Shown piece by piece: positions 56,956 to 64,000 of a stretch of 64,000 nt of DNA. This DNA comes from Butyrivibrio sp. AE2015 (GTDB lineage Bacteria > Bacillota > Clostridia > Lachnospirales > Lachnospiraceae), in NCBI RefSeq assembly GCF_000420825.1, contig NZ_ATVR01000001.1, positions 62,001 to 126,000 of the forward strand. The letters are read 5' to 3'. Numbering within the stretch: the stretch's first letter is position 1; each line of letters starts with the position of its first letter. The translations under genes and the position numbers were made by a program. The notes beneath the pieces are model-generated. The model was not told where the DNA came from. It searched no databases and saw only the letters and a list, made by a program, of their open reading frames with translations.

Positions 56956-57390
56956 GTGAAGCCATGTGTAAAACTTGTCCTCCGCTTCAGCGAGATTATT
57001 GCTTGAGCGTGAGAACATATCCGCATGAGACAGTACTTCGTTACTGGAAGTGTCTTTGACGTAAGCTGCTATTTTTTTAGCGCAGCTTGCCTCTAAAGAC
57101 TGATAGTCCATGTTCACCAAAAGAGTATTATGCAGAGATTTAATTGATGAATAAATGGTTGGGTATTTCTTTTGAACCAAAGCCATTTCATCCAATATCT
57201 GTTCCCTGCTCTGAAGGCAGAACAGAACATAGATAGATTCAACAATCTCAGTAGGCTCAATCTCGTCCTGATATGAGTTATCCTCATAACCATCCTGAGT
57301 AGAGTAATACTCACAGATCTCTTGTACAAGAGATCCTATCTTTGTGCTATCATATAGTTTTTGAAGTTCGTCAAATTTTTTTTCGCTCAT
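56941..57390 (-). CDS. Small helical protein of unknown function
   Basis: 149 aa from the ATG at 57390 (MSEKKFDELQKLY); longer in-frame starts run into murI and are unlikely. Mostly helical, acidic, no membrane segment. Not recognised. Divergent from murI with only 30 bases between start codons, and convergent with a 15-base overlap to the SH3 protein. No clear ribosome site; TATACT lies about 9 bases before the ATG, so the transcript may be nearly leaderless. Confidence 0.65.
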   Translation of the reverse strand: MSEKKFDELQKLYDSTKIGSLVQEICEYYSTQDGYEDNSYQDEIEPTEIVESIYVLFCLQSREQILDEMALVQKKYPTIYSSIKSLHNTLLVNMDYQSLEASCAKKIAAYVKDTSSNEVLSHADMFSRSSNNLAEAEDKFYTWLHSRSR

Positions 57391-57420
57391 ATAATTAGTA
57401 TAACAAAAGAGGAAAAAATA

Positions 57421-58242
57421 ATGAAGATTGGCATTTTTGATTCTGGCATAGGAGGTTTGTCTGTTCTTCACGAAGCCTACCACCAGTTGCCGGGACAAGA
57501 ATATATTTTTTATGCAGATACAGAGCATGTTCCTTATGGATTAAAAACTAAGGAACAGATACTTGGTTACGCAATAGAGATAACAGAGTTTCTCATAAAA
57601 CAGGGCGTTGACGCTATAGTCATAGCCTGCAACACCGCAACCAGTGTGGCTGTAAAGGAACTTAGAAAGCGTTATAGCCTGCCAATACTGGGGATGGAGC
57701 CAGCCGTAAAACCTGCCGTTGAAGGAACAGATAAAAAGCGTATAATGGTTATCGCTACGCCTGTTACGATCAGAGAAGATAAATTAAAAAATCTGCTTCA
57801 CAGGGTAGATGAGGACCATAGAGTAGATCTTCTTCCAATGCCAAGACTTGTGGAGTTTGCAGAGAGAGAAGAGTTCGAGTCAGCGCAAGTTAGAGATTAC
57901 ATAAACAGCCAGTTCTCAGAGTATGACAAAGATGACTATTCTGCATTGGTGCTTGGGTGTACACATTTTAACTATTTCAAGCCTTTGTATAAGGAATACT
58001 TTGGCGATGATACTCTGCTCATAGACGGAAACCTTGGAACTATCAGGCATTTAGCTGATGTTACAGGAATTACTCTTTCTGATGATCCAGATAGGGTAGT
58101 TTATTTTGATGAGCACCACAATATATTGTATGATACAAAAACAAAATATTATTTTTCAGGAAATGAAGTAAATGATGAAAAAACGTTAGAACACTTGAAA
58201 AGACTGCATAACAGGCTTGAACAGGTACGAAAAATCGATTAA
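57421..58242 (+). CDS. murI: Glutamate racemase
   Basis: 273 aa. Makes D-Glu for peptidoglycan. FDSGIGGLSV with D7, catalytic C70 in VIACNTATS and C180 in LVLGCTHFNY, substrate loop YADTEHVPYG. The ATG at 57421 behind AAGAGG is the start. Confidence 0.96.
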   Translation: MKIGIFDSGIGGLSVLHEAYHQLPGQEYIFYADTEHVPYGLKTKEQILGYAIEITEFLIKQGVDAIVIACNTATSVAVKELRKRYSLPILGMEPAVKPAVEGTDKKRIMVIATPVTIREDKLKNLLHRVDEDHRVDLLPMPRLVEFAEREEFESAQVRDYINSQFSEYDKDDYSALVLGCTHFNYFKPLYKEYFGDDTLLIDGNLGTIRHLADVTGITLSDDPDRVVYFDEHHNILYDTKTKYYFSGNEVNDEKTLEHLKRLHNRLEQVRKID

Positions 58243-58258
58243 AAACAGACCTTGAATT

Positions 58259-58306
58259 AATCTATATAATGTATTATTATATAGTTACGACCACAATATA
58301 TAGTGA
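58259..58306. promoter_or_regulatory. Two NrdR boxes upstream of nrdD
   Basis: CCACAATATATAGTGA at 58291-58306 is close to the NrdR consensus (acaCwAtATaTwGtgt). A weaker match AATCTATATAATGTAT lies at 58259-58274. Their starts are 32 bases apart, three helical turns, the usual spacing for NrdR tetramer binding. NrdR represses ribonucleotide reductase when dATP is high. A 10-bp palindrome AGACATGTCT at 58344-58353 is unexplained. Confidence 0.8.
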
Positions 58307-58402
58307 TTTTTTAAAAAGACCGACATGTTTATTGCTAGATGATAGACATGTCTAATTTATGGGAAAAAACCAAGAATTTTTAAACTTTAGAAGGGGGTTC
58401 TT

Positions 58403-60637
58403 ATGAAAATAATTAAGAGAAGCGGTAAGGAAGTGATCTTTAATGGCGATAAGATCATAGCTGCTATTGAGAAGGCAAACAACGAAGTTACCGACGAAAA
58501 AAAGCTTACAGCTGGACAGATAAGCGATATTGAGAGAGCTGTAGAGAGTCAGTGCGCATCACTTACACGTGCAGCAAGCGTTGAGGAAATCCAGGATATG
58601 GTTGAGGATGGCCTCATGAAATCAGGTAAACTTGAGGTTGCCAGAAAATACATCACATACCGCTATAAGCATGCTCTTGTCAGAAAGTCCAACACTACTG
58701 ATGAGCAGATCATGTCTCTTATTGAGTGCAGCAATGAGGAAGTTAAGCAGGAGAACTCAAACAAGAACCCTACTGTTAACAGCGTGCAGAGAGATTACAT
58801 GGCAGGTGAGGTATCTAAGGATATCACAAGAAGATTCCTTCTTCCTGAAGATGTTGTAAAGGCACATGAAGAGGGACTTATCCACTTCCATGATTCAGAT
58901 TACTTTGCACAGCATATGCACAACTGTTGTCTTGTAAACCTCGAGGATATGCTTCAGAACGGAACAGTTATTTCTGAAACAATGATCGAGAGACCAAAGA
59001 GCTTCTCAACTGCCTGCAACATTGCAACACAGGCAATCGCTCAGATCGCAAGCTCACAGTACGGCGGACAGAGTATTACTCTTTCACATCTTGTACCATT
59101 TGTTGATGTTTCAAGACAGAAATTCAGAAAAGAAGTTGCTCTTGAGTTTGAAACTGCCGGAATGAAGATCAACAAGAAGCAGGTAAACGAGATCGCAGAG
59201 ATGCGAGTTAAAAAAGAGATCGAAAGAGGATGCCAGGTAATTCAGTACCAGGTCATCACTCTTATGACAACAAATGGACAGGCTCCATTTATTACAGTTT
59301 ACATGTATCTTGACGAAGTACCGGAAGGTCAGGAAAGAGAAGACCTTGCAATGGTTATCGAAGAGATGCTCAAGCAGCGTATCCTTGGTGTTAAGAACGA
59401 GAAGGGACAGCTTATTACACCAGCATTCCCTAAGCTTATCTACGTTCTTGATGAGGACAATATCCACGAGGATTCAAAGTACTGGTATTTGACAGAACTT
59501 GCTGCTAAGTGTACAGCAAAGAGACTTGTTCCTGATTACATTTCAGCTAAGAAAATGAAAGAATTAAAGGGCGGCGATGTATATCCTTGCATGGGATGCA
59601 GAAGCTTCCTTACACCTGATAACGAGAATGTAGCAGAAGGTCTTTGCAACAAAGATAATAAGGCACATGCTTTGAATTACAAAGAAGGCGATCACAAGTA
59701 TTATGGTCGTTTCAACCAGGGCGTAGTTACAATCAACCTTGTTGATGTAGCTTGCTCATCCAATAAGGATGAAGAGAAGTTCTGGCAGCTTATGGAAGAG
59801 AGAACAGAGCTCTGCAAACGAGCACTTATGTGCAGACATAACAGACTTCTTGGAACACCTTCAGATGTAGCACCAATCCTCTGGCAGAACGGAGCTTTGG
59901 CAAGACTTGCTAAGGGAGAGACAATTGATCCTCTGCTCTTTGGCAACTATTCAACAATTTCTCTTGGATATGCAGGTCTTTGCGAATGTACAAAATACAT
60001 GAAGGGTGTATCTCATACAGATCCTAGAGGAAAAGACTTTGCACTTAAGGTAATGCAGTTCCTTAATGACAAGTGTGCAAAGTGGAGAGCTGATACAAAT
60101 ATTTCTTTCTCACTTTATGGAACACCACTTGAGTCAACAACATATAAGTTTGCTAAGTGCCTTCAGAAGAGATTTGGTATCATTCCTGAAGTAACAGATA
60201 AGAACTATATTACAAACAGCTATCATGTTCATGTAACAGAGCAGATCGATGCTTTCACAAAGCTTAAATTCGAATCTGAGTTCCAGGCCCTTTCACCTGG
60301 CGGAGCTATCAGCTATGTTGAAGTTCCTGACATGAACAACAATATCGAGGCAGTTATCTCAGTTATGAAGTACATCTATGAAAACATCATGTACGCTGAG
60401 CTCAACACAAAGTCAGATTACTGCCAGTGCTGTGGTTACGACGGAGAGATCAAGATCGTTACAGATACAGATGGAAAGCTTATTTGGGAGTGCCCTAACT
60501 GTGGAAACCGTGACCAGAACAAGATGAACGTTGCAAGACGTACATGCGGCTACATTGGAACACAGTTCTGGAACCAGGGACGTACACAGGAGATCAAAGA
60601 GCGAGTTCTTCATATGTCAAACCCAAAATGCAGTTAA
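58403..60637 (+). CDS. nrdD: Anaerobic (class III) ribonucleoside-triphosphate reductase
   Basis: 744 aa. N-terminal ATP-cone (1-95, KIIKRSGKEVIFNGDKI) for dATP control, catalytic barrel with CMGCRSFL, and the C-terminal zinc site CQCCGYDG and CPNCGNRD. The glycyl radical is G716 in RRTCGYIG. Makes deoxynucleotides without oxygen. Strong AAGGGGG ribosome site. Followed by its activase nrdG. Confidence 0.97.
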   Translation: MKIIKRSGKEVIFNGDKIIAAIEKANNEVTDEKKLTAGQISDIERAVESQCASLTRAASVEEIQDMVEDGLMKSGKLEVARKYITYRYKHALVRKSNTTDEQIMSLIECSNEEVKQENSNKNPTVNSVQRDYMAGEVSKDITRRFLLPEDVVKAHEEGLIHFHDSDYFAQHMHNCCLVNLEDMLQNGTVISETMIERPKSFSTACNIATQAIAQIASSQYGGQSITLSHLVPFVDVSRQKFRKEVALEFETAGMKINKKQVNEIAEMRVKKEIERGCQVIQYQVITLMTTNGQAPFITVYMYLDEVPEGQEREDLAMVIEEMLKQRILGVKNEKGQLITPAFPKLIYVLDEDNIHEDSKYWYLTELAAKCTAKRLVPDYISAKKMKELKGGDVYPCMGCRSFLTPDNENVAEGLCNKDNKAHALNYKEGDHKYYGRFNQGVVTINLVDVACSSNKDEEKFWQLMEERTELCKRALMCRHNRLLGTPSDVAPILWQNGALARLAKGETIDPLLFGNYSTISLGYAGLCECTKYMKGVSHTDPRGKDFALKVMQFLNDKCAKWRADTNISFSLYGTPLESTTYKFAKCLQKRFGIIPEVTDKNYITNSYHVHVTEQIDAFTKLKFESEFQALSPGGAISYVEVPDMNNNIEAVISVMKYIYENIMYAELNTKSDYCQCCGYDGEIKIVTDTDGKLIWECPNCGNRDQNKMNVARRTCGYIGTQFWNQGRTQEIKERVLHMSNPKCS

Positions 60638-60674
60638 TACGTGTATGAAAAAGTTTATTACATAAAAAGTGAAG

Positions 60675-60694
60675 AGCCGGGAGAAATCCCGGCT
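60675..60694 (+). promoter_or_regulatory. GAAA-tetraloop hairpin between nrdD and nrdG
   Basis: AGCCGGGA-GAAA-TCCCGGCT, perfect 8-bp GC-rich stem, no T run. Likely an mRNA-stabilising or processing hairpin that lets nrdD mRNA outlive that of nrdG. Confidence 0.7.
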
Positions 60695-60718
60695 TATCGC
60701 TTATCAGAGAGGTATATT

Positions 60719-61270
60719 ATGAATTACGGGCAGATTATATATACAGATGTTGCAAATGGTATTGGGTGCAGGACATCATTATTTGTATCTGGTTGTACGC
60801 ATCATTGCAAGGGATGCTTTAACGAGATGACCTGGGACTTTAATTATGGTGAATTGTTCACCAAGGCAGTAGAAGATGAAATAATTGAGTCATTGAAACC
60901 GGCCTACATCAATGGGATAACTATTCTTGGAGGTGAGCCTATGGAGGTGGCTAACCAAAAGGTACTATCTCCATTTATCAAGCGTATAAAAGATGAATGC
61001 CCGGGAAAAACAATATGGATTTACTCAGGATACGTATGGGAAGAACTTACTGATCCCAATAATAAGCGTTGTCACGGGGAAGATACAGATGCAATTCTTT
61101 CAATGACAGATATTCTTGTTGACGGTGAGTTTATTCTTGATAAAAAAGATCTTATGCTTAGATTCAGAGGATCTTCTAACCAGCGAGTCATTGATGTTCA
61201 AGAGACACTAAAAACAGGAAACATAGTCTTATCCAAATATAATGACAGAGACGAATCGAGAAAAGCATGA
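60719..61270 (+). CDS. nrdG: Anaerobic ribonucleotide reductase activating protein
   Basis: 183 aa radical-SAM enzyme. Cluster-binding motif C26-x3-C30-x2-C33 in GCTHHCKGC, NEMTWDFNYG and ILGGEPME. Generates the glycyl radical on NrdD. The ATG at 60719 behind AGAGGT is the start; an upstream GTG at 60641 would read through the hairpin and lacks a ribosome site. Confidence 0.95.
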   Translation: MNYGQIIYTDVANGIGCRTSLFVSGCTHHCKGCFNEMTWDFNYGELFTKAVEDEIIESLKPAYINGITILGGEPMEVANQKVLSPFIKRIKDECPGKTIWIYSGYVWEELTDPNNKRCHGEDTDAILSMTDILVDGEFILDKKDLMLRFRGSSNQRVIDVQETLKTGNIVLSKYNDRDESRKA

Positions 61271-61360
61271 CATCTTAAACTATACTTTCTCGCGAGTGGC
61301 ATAAAATCTAGAAGTGCCCATAACTTTGGATTTATGGTTTACTACACTTATTAAGACTAC

Positions 61361-61708
61361 TCATAATGCAGCTCCTTGGAGATTTCCCATAGCATCGATA
61401 TAGACACTTCTGTCGTCAATATACAGGTCACAGGTGATCTTCCTACTATTGTTTCCATAAAGCTCTACTATCTCAGGCAGGTTGTCATTGACCGCATCAA
61501 AAGACAGACCGTGGTCCTCACACCATCTTGTGGCGTCCATCAGCGCCTGCCCCGCACGGCAGGTCCAGAGGATGAGCTTATTTCCGGCAGCTTTTTCTTT
61601 AATCAGATATTCTATTAGTGTCTTATTAGGTGCGCCCAGATCCGGCCAGTTGCTATAGCAAAGCGTTCCATCAAAGTCCACCGCAATGATCTTATAATCT
61701 GTTTCCAT
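61361..61708 (-). CDS. Small HAD-superfamily phosphatase
   Basis: 115 aa. HAD motif I VDFDGTLCYSNWP (D11, D13), motif II LILWTCRAG and motif IV-like YIDDRSVYID. No cap domain; similar to the BT_0820-type minimal HAD hydrolases, whose substrates are not known. GAGGAAA precedes the ATG. Three LexA-type boxes lie directly upstream (61731-61794), suggesting SOS control. Confidence 0.85.
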   Translation of the reverse strand: METDYKIIAVDFDGTLCYSNWPDLGAPNKTLIEYLIKEKAAGNKLILWTCRAGQALMDATRWCEDHGLSFDAVNDNLPEIVELYGNNSRKITCDLYIDDRSVYIDAMGNLQGAAL

Positions 61709-61974
61709 AGCATTTCCTCATAACAAATACCGAATATATGTTCCGAACAACTGTTTGTGTATTACATATAATACACTTGTCGAACGAATGTTTCAATCGA
61801 ACAGATTATAAAATTTTTGTGATGAAAGTTGTGATGAAAGACCATTTCATGGAGGCATGTATTGTGCCAAGTTAAGTGTGTCAGGAACCCCCCGGGGGGC
61901 TTGTGGGGCGGATATGACAATGTTATCCTTTCATTTGTGTGAGTCAATATAAACACAGTGGAGGTTACTAAATT
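61709..61974. promoter_or_regulatory. Divergent regulatory region with three LexA-type boxes
   Basis: Boxes of the Gram-positive SOS consensus CGAACRNRYGTTYC: 61781-61794 CGAACGAATGTTTC (perfect), 61731-61744 CGAATATATGTTCC (one mismatch) and 61744-61757 CGAACAACTGTTTG (two mismatches). A palindrome GTGTATTA-CATA-TAATACAC sits between them (61757-61776) and contains TATAAT. Further on, CCCCCCGGGGGG (61888-61899) is a GC-only palindrome in AT-rich surroundings. No gene longer than a 17-codon frame is seen here. Confidence 0.7.
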
Positions 61975-63570
61975 ATGAAGAGTAAATTTTTAGCAGCGCT
62001 TCTTGCTGCAACCATGGCATTATCAATGGTAGCTTGTGGTTCAGGTGCAGACACACATACAACAGAAACGCAGACACCTGCTGATACACAGGCAACAACA
62101 TCTGAGAATCAGACAGCTGACGCAAGCCAGTCTACGGCTACAGGTGAAAAGATTCTTCACACTGCAGCATCTTTTGCTTATCCAAGTCTTGACGTACACA
62201 AAGAGTATTATGGATGGTACACATCAATTTATGGTGTTTCAGAGGCACTGTTTAAGCTTGATGAGACCATGAGCGCAGTACCATGCCTTGCCAAAGACGC
62301 AGTAGCTGATGGCAGCACATGGACAATTACACTTAATGATGGAGTTCAGTTCTCAAACGGAAACCCTCTGACAGCTGATATGGTCATCAGAAACCTTCAG
62401 CGTCTTGCTGCAGAGAACAGCAGATTTGCTTATCTTGGCGATTTTGAAATGACTGCTACAGATGACAAGACAATCGTTATCGATACAAAGGAAGTTTATC
62501 CTACTCTTAAGAACGATCTGGCAAGCCCTGAGTGCGGAATGATCGATCTTGATGCAACAACAGATTTTGACAACGCACCTGTATGCACAGGACCATTTGT
62601 TATTACAGAGTTTATCCCTGAGGGAGACGTAACAGTAGCAAAGAACGAAAACTACTGGGGCGGCGATGTTAAGCTCGACGGCGCTGTATTCTACTACATG
62701 CAGGAGGATGATCCCAAGCTCCTTGCTATGCAGAGCGGCGAGATCGACTGCTACAACAGCGTTTCATCAGCAGCTCTTGAGGTTTATAACCAGAGCCCTG
62801 ATCTGTACGATGTAGTTTCAATTCCAGGTGCACGTCTTCAGTTCTACATTCTCAATGAGAATACACTTGATGATTCTGTGAGAGAAGCAATCAATCTCAC
62901 TGTTGATAAGGACAAGATTGCAGAGTACCTTTCAGGTACAGTATCTGCAGCAGTTGGACCATTCTCAACATCAGCTGCTTATGGCAAGGTAAATGTTCCT
63001 GCAGTAGATACTGCCAAGGCAAAAGAGCTTTTGGAGGCCGATGGTTATACACTTGGAGCTGACGGCATCTATGAGAAGGATGGTAATAAGCTCAGCATCA
63101 GCATTGCATACTATGCAGCAAGATCTCTTGATACTCTTGCAATCCTAATCCAGGAGCAGCTTAAGGCTGTTGGTATTGATTCAACACTTAGAGTTGAGGA
63201 AGATCCGGATGCTACTTACATTGCAAACGCTGATTTTGATCTTGCTCTTTACTGCATGATCGCTGATAAGTCAGGTGATCCTCTTTACTTCATCGACTCA
63301 ACTCTTGCAGACGGAGCTTACTACAATGTAGGTGGATTTGAGAGTGCTGAATGCCAGAGCATGATTGAGCAGCTCAGAATTGAGACAGATACTGCAAAGA
63401 GAGCAGAGCTTGCCAACAAGATCGTTCAGATTGCTATAGATGACAATGCATTTGGATATGTTGGACTTTTCAATAACACTACAGTTCTTCGTAAGGGCGT
63501 AAGCGGATTTGCTGAGTATGTTCCTTTCGATTTCTATGGAGTAGACGCAGAGACTGACATTAATGGCTAA
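61975..63570 (+). CDS. Oligopeptide/nickel-type ABC transporter substrate-binding lipoprotein
   Basis: 531 aa. Lipobox ALSMVAC (Cys21), Thr/Gln/Ala-rich linker, then the family 5 binding fold: SFAYPSLDVHKEYYGWYTSI, GVQFSNGNPLTADMVIRNL, GPFVITEFIPEGD, DDSVREAINLTVDKDKIAEY. Such proteins bind peptides, nickel chelates or sugars; the ligand is not determined. It overlaps the permease gene by 8 nt. Confidence 0.9.
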   Translation: MKSKFLAALLAATMALSMVACGSGADTHTTETQTPADTQATTSENQTADASQSTATGEKILHTAASFAYPSLDVHKEYYGWYTSIYGVSEALFKLDETMSAVPCLAKDAVADGSTWTITLNDGVQFSNGNPLTADMVIRNLQRLAAENSRFAYLGDFEMTATDDKTIVIDTKEVYPTLKNDLASPECGMIDLDATTDFDNAPVCTGPFVITEFIPEGDVTVAKNENYWGGDVKLDGAVFYYMQEDDPKLLAMQSGEIDCYNSVSSAALEVYNQSPDLYDVVSIPGARLQFYILNENTLDDSVREAINLTVDKDKIAEYLSGTVSAAVGPFSTSAAYGKVNVPAVDTAKAKELLEADGYTLGADGIYEKDGNKLSISIAYYAARSLDTLAILIQEQLKAVGIDSTLRVEEDPDATYIANADFDLALYCMIADKSGDPLYFIDSTLADGAYYNVGGFESAECQSMIEQLRIETDTAKRAELANKIVQIAIDDNAFGYVGLFNNTTVLRKGVSGFAEYVPFDFYGVDAETDING

Positions 63571-64000
63571 ACAAATACTTAAAAGGATCCTGGGACTTGC
63601 CCTGATACTTTTAGTGCTGAGCTTTCTTGTGTTTGGCATAATGTATCTGGCTCCCGGTGACCCTGCGGAAAAGAGACTCACCTCCCAGGGTGTGGTGGTC
63701 ACAAAAGAAATACTGCAAGCGGAGCGGGAGAGGCTTGGCCTCCTCCGCCCCTTTATCGTTAGGTACGCGGAGTGGCTTTCGAATGTTCTTAGGGGAGATT
63801 TTGGCGTTTCCTTTAAGGATGATCTTCCGGTCGCGCCAAAACTGATAAAAGGGCTTAAGAACACATGTGGACTGGCTTTAACCAGTCTGCTTTTGGCGCT
63901 TATAATCTCTTTTCCACTGGGAATAGTGTCAGCGGTCAAAAAAGGAAAATTGGTAGACCATATTGTCAGGCTCTTTTCATTTATAGGTAATTCTCTTCCG
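63563..64000 (+). CDS. ABC transporter permease, DppB/NikB type (3' end cut by window)
   Basis: First 146 residues. N-terminal ILKRILGLALILLVLSFLVF membrane helix, APGDPAEKRL motif and a second helix LALTSLLLALIISFPLGIVS, as in the DppB/NikB family. Start ATG at 63563 lies inside the end of the binding-protein gene. The rest of the operon lies outside the window. Confidence 0.9.
   Translation, partial: MAKQILKRILGLALILLVLSFLVFGIMYLAPGDPAEKRLTSQGVVVTKEILQAERERLGLLRPFIVRYAEWLSNVLRGDFGVSFKDDLPVAPKLIKGLKNTCGLALTSLLLALIISFPLGIVSAVKKGKLVDHIVRLFSFIGNSLP

Noticed and set aside
61822..61875. 17-codon plus-strand frame as an SOS peptide toxin
   Set aside because: No ribosome site and not hydrophobic like TisB-type toxins; too short to support.
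61762..61956. 64-aa minus-strand frame in the LexA-box region
   Set aside because: No ribosome site, composition unlike local proteins and it reads through the GC palindrome; judged non-coding.

Overview
The window is a low-GC Firmicutes chromosome segment carrying the replication origin. The best guess at family is Lachnospiraceae, close to Butyrivibrio/Pseudobutyrivibrio. The reasons are the origin gene order, a DUF3881 protein (known to me mainly from that family), an anaerobic life style (class III ribonucleotide reductase, ferredoxin-type aldo/keto reductase), plant-fibre degradation (GH51 arabinofuranosidase, a BD-FAE-like esterase) and many TTG/GTG starts with strong GGAGG ribosome sites. 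This placement is an inference from gene content; no 16S rRNA is present.

Layout. 1-2.4 kb: a GH51 arabinofuranosidase (cut by the window edge) and a membrane-anchored alpha/beta hydrolase. 2.5-13.6 kb (minus strand): dnaA-dnaN-S4 protein-recF-gyrB-gyrA, followed by a GGDEF protein and an AEC transporter. 13.6-14.1 kb: oriC with clustered DnaA boxes; more boxes lie between dnaA and dnaN. 14.1-21.1 kb (plus strand): rpmH-rnpA-yidD-yidC-jag-mnmE-mnmG-rsmG. 21.1-26.6 kb: two perfect parS sites, parA-parB, DUF4446, serS, DUF3881, deoD. Near the origin, genes point away from oriC on both sides, so they are co-oriented with replication.

26.7-36.0 kb is an AT-rich accessory island between deoD and a tRNA-Arg(CCU). 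Two operons start behind the same palindrome, TCGTAA-N3-TTACGA. Operon 1 has a membrane protein with an extracellular domain, a 358-aa unknown and a coiled-coil protein. Operon 2 has a ClpX-like AAA+ ATPase without the zinc domain, a 97-aa protein and a secreted transglutaminase-like protein whose N-terminal domain matches the extracellular domain of the operon 1 membrane protein. A DarT1-like DNA ADP-ribosyltransferase with a large N-terminal extension and its NADAR antitoxin follow. An orphan Nif11-leader RiPP/bacteriocin precursor closes the island. This is the best candidate in the window for an undescribed system.

36.3-45.3 kb: tRNA-Arg, then a three-gene sensory unit (lipoprotein binding protein, LytS-type kinase, AraC-type response regulator) followed by an ABC importer of the iron/AfuABC type (lipoprotein, fused permease, ATPase with a large insertion). 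45.3-58.2 kb: ordinary chromosomal genes (PAS-GGDEF, aldo/keto reductase, clostripain-family protein, YlmH-like S4 protein, DEDDh exonuclease, esterase, glutathione peroxidase, D-Ala-D-Ala carboxypeptidase, trmB, thioredoxin, SH3 protein, glutamate racemase). 58.3-61.3 kb: nrdD-nrdG behind two NrdR boxes. 61.3-64 kb: a small HAD phosphatase with three LexA-type boxes upstream, then the start of an oligopeptide/nickel-type ABC importer cut by the window end.

Start codons were re-chosen by ribosome-site position in many genes. Functions come from motif recognition by eye; no database search was possible.
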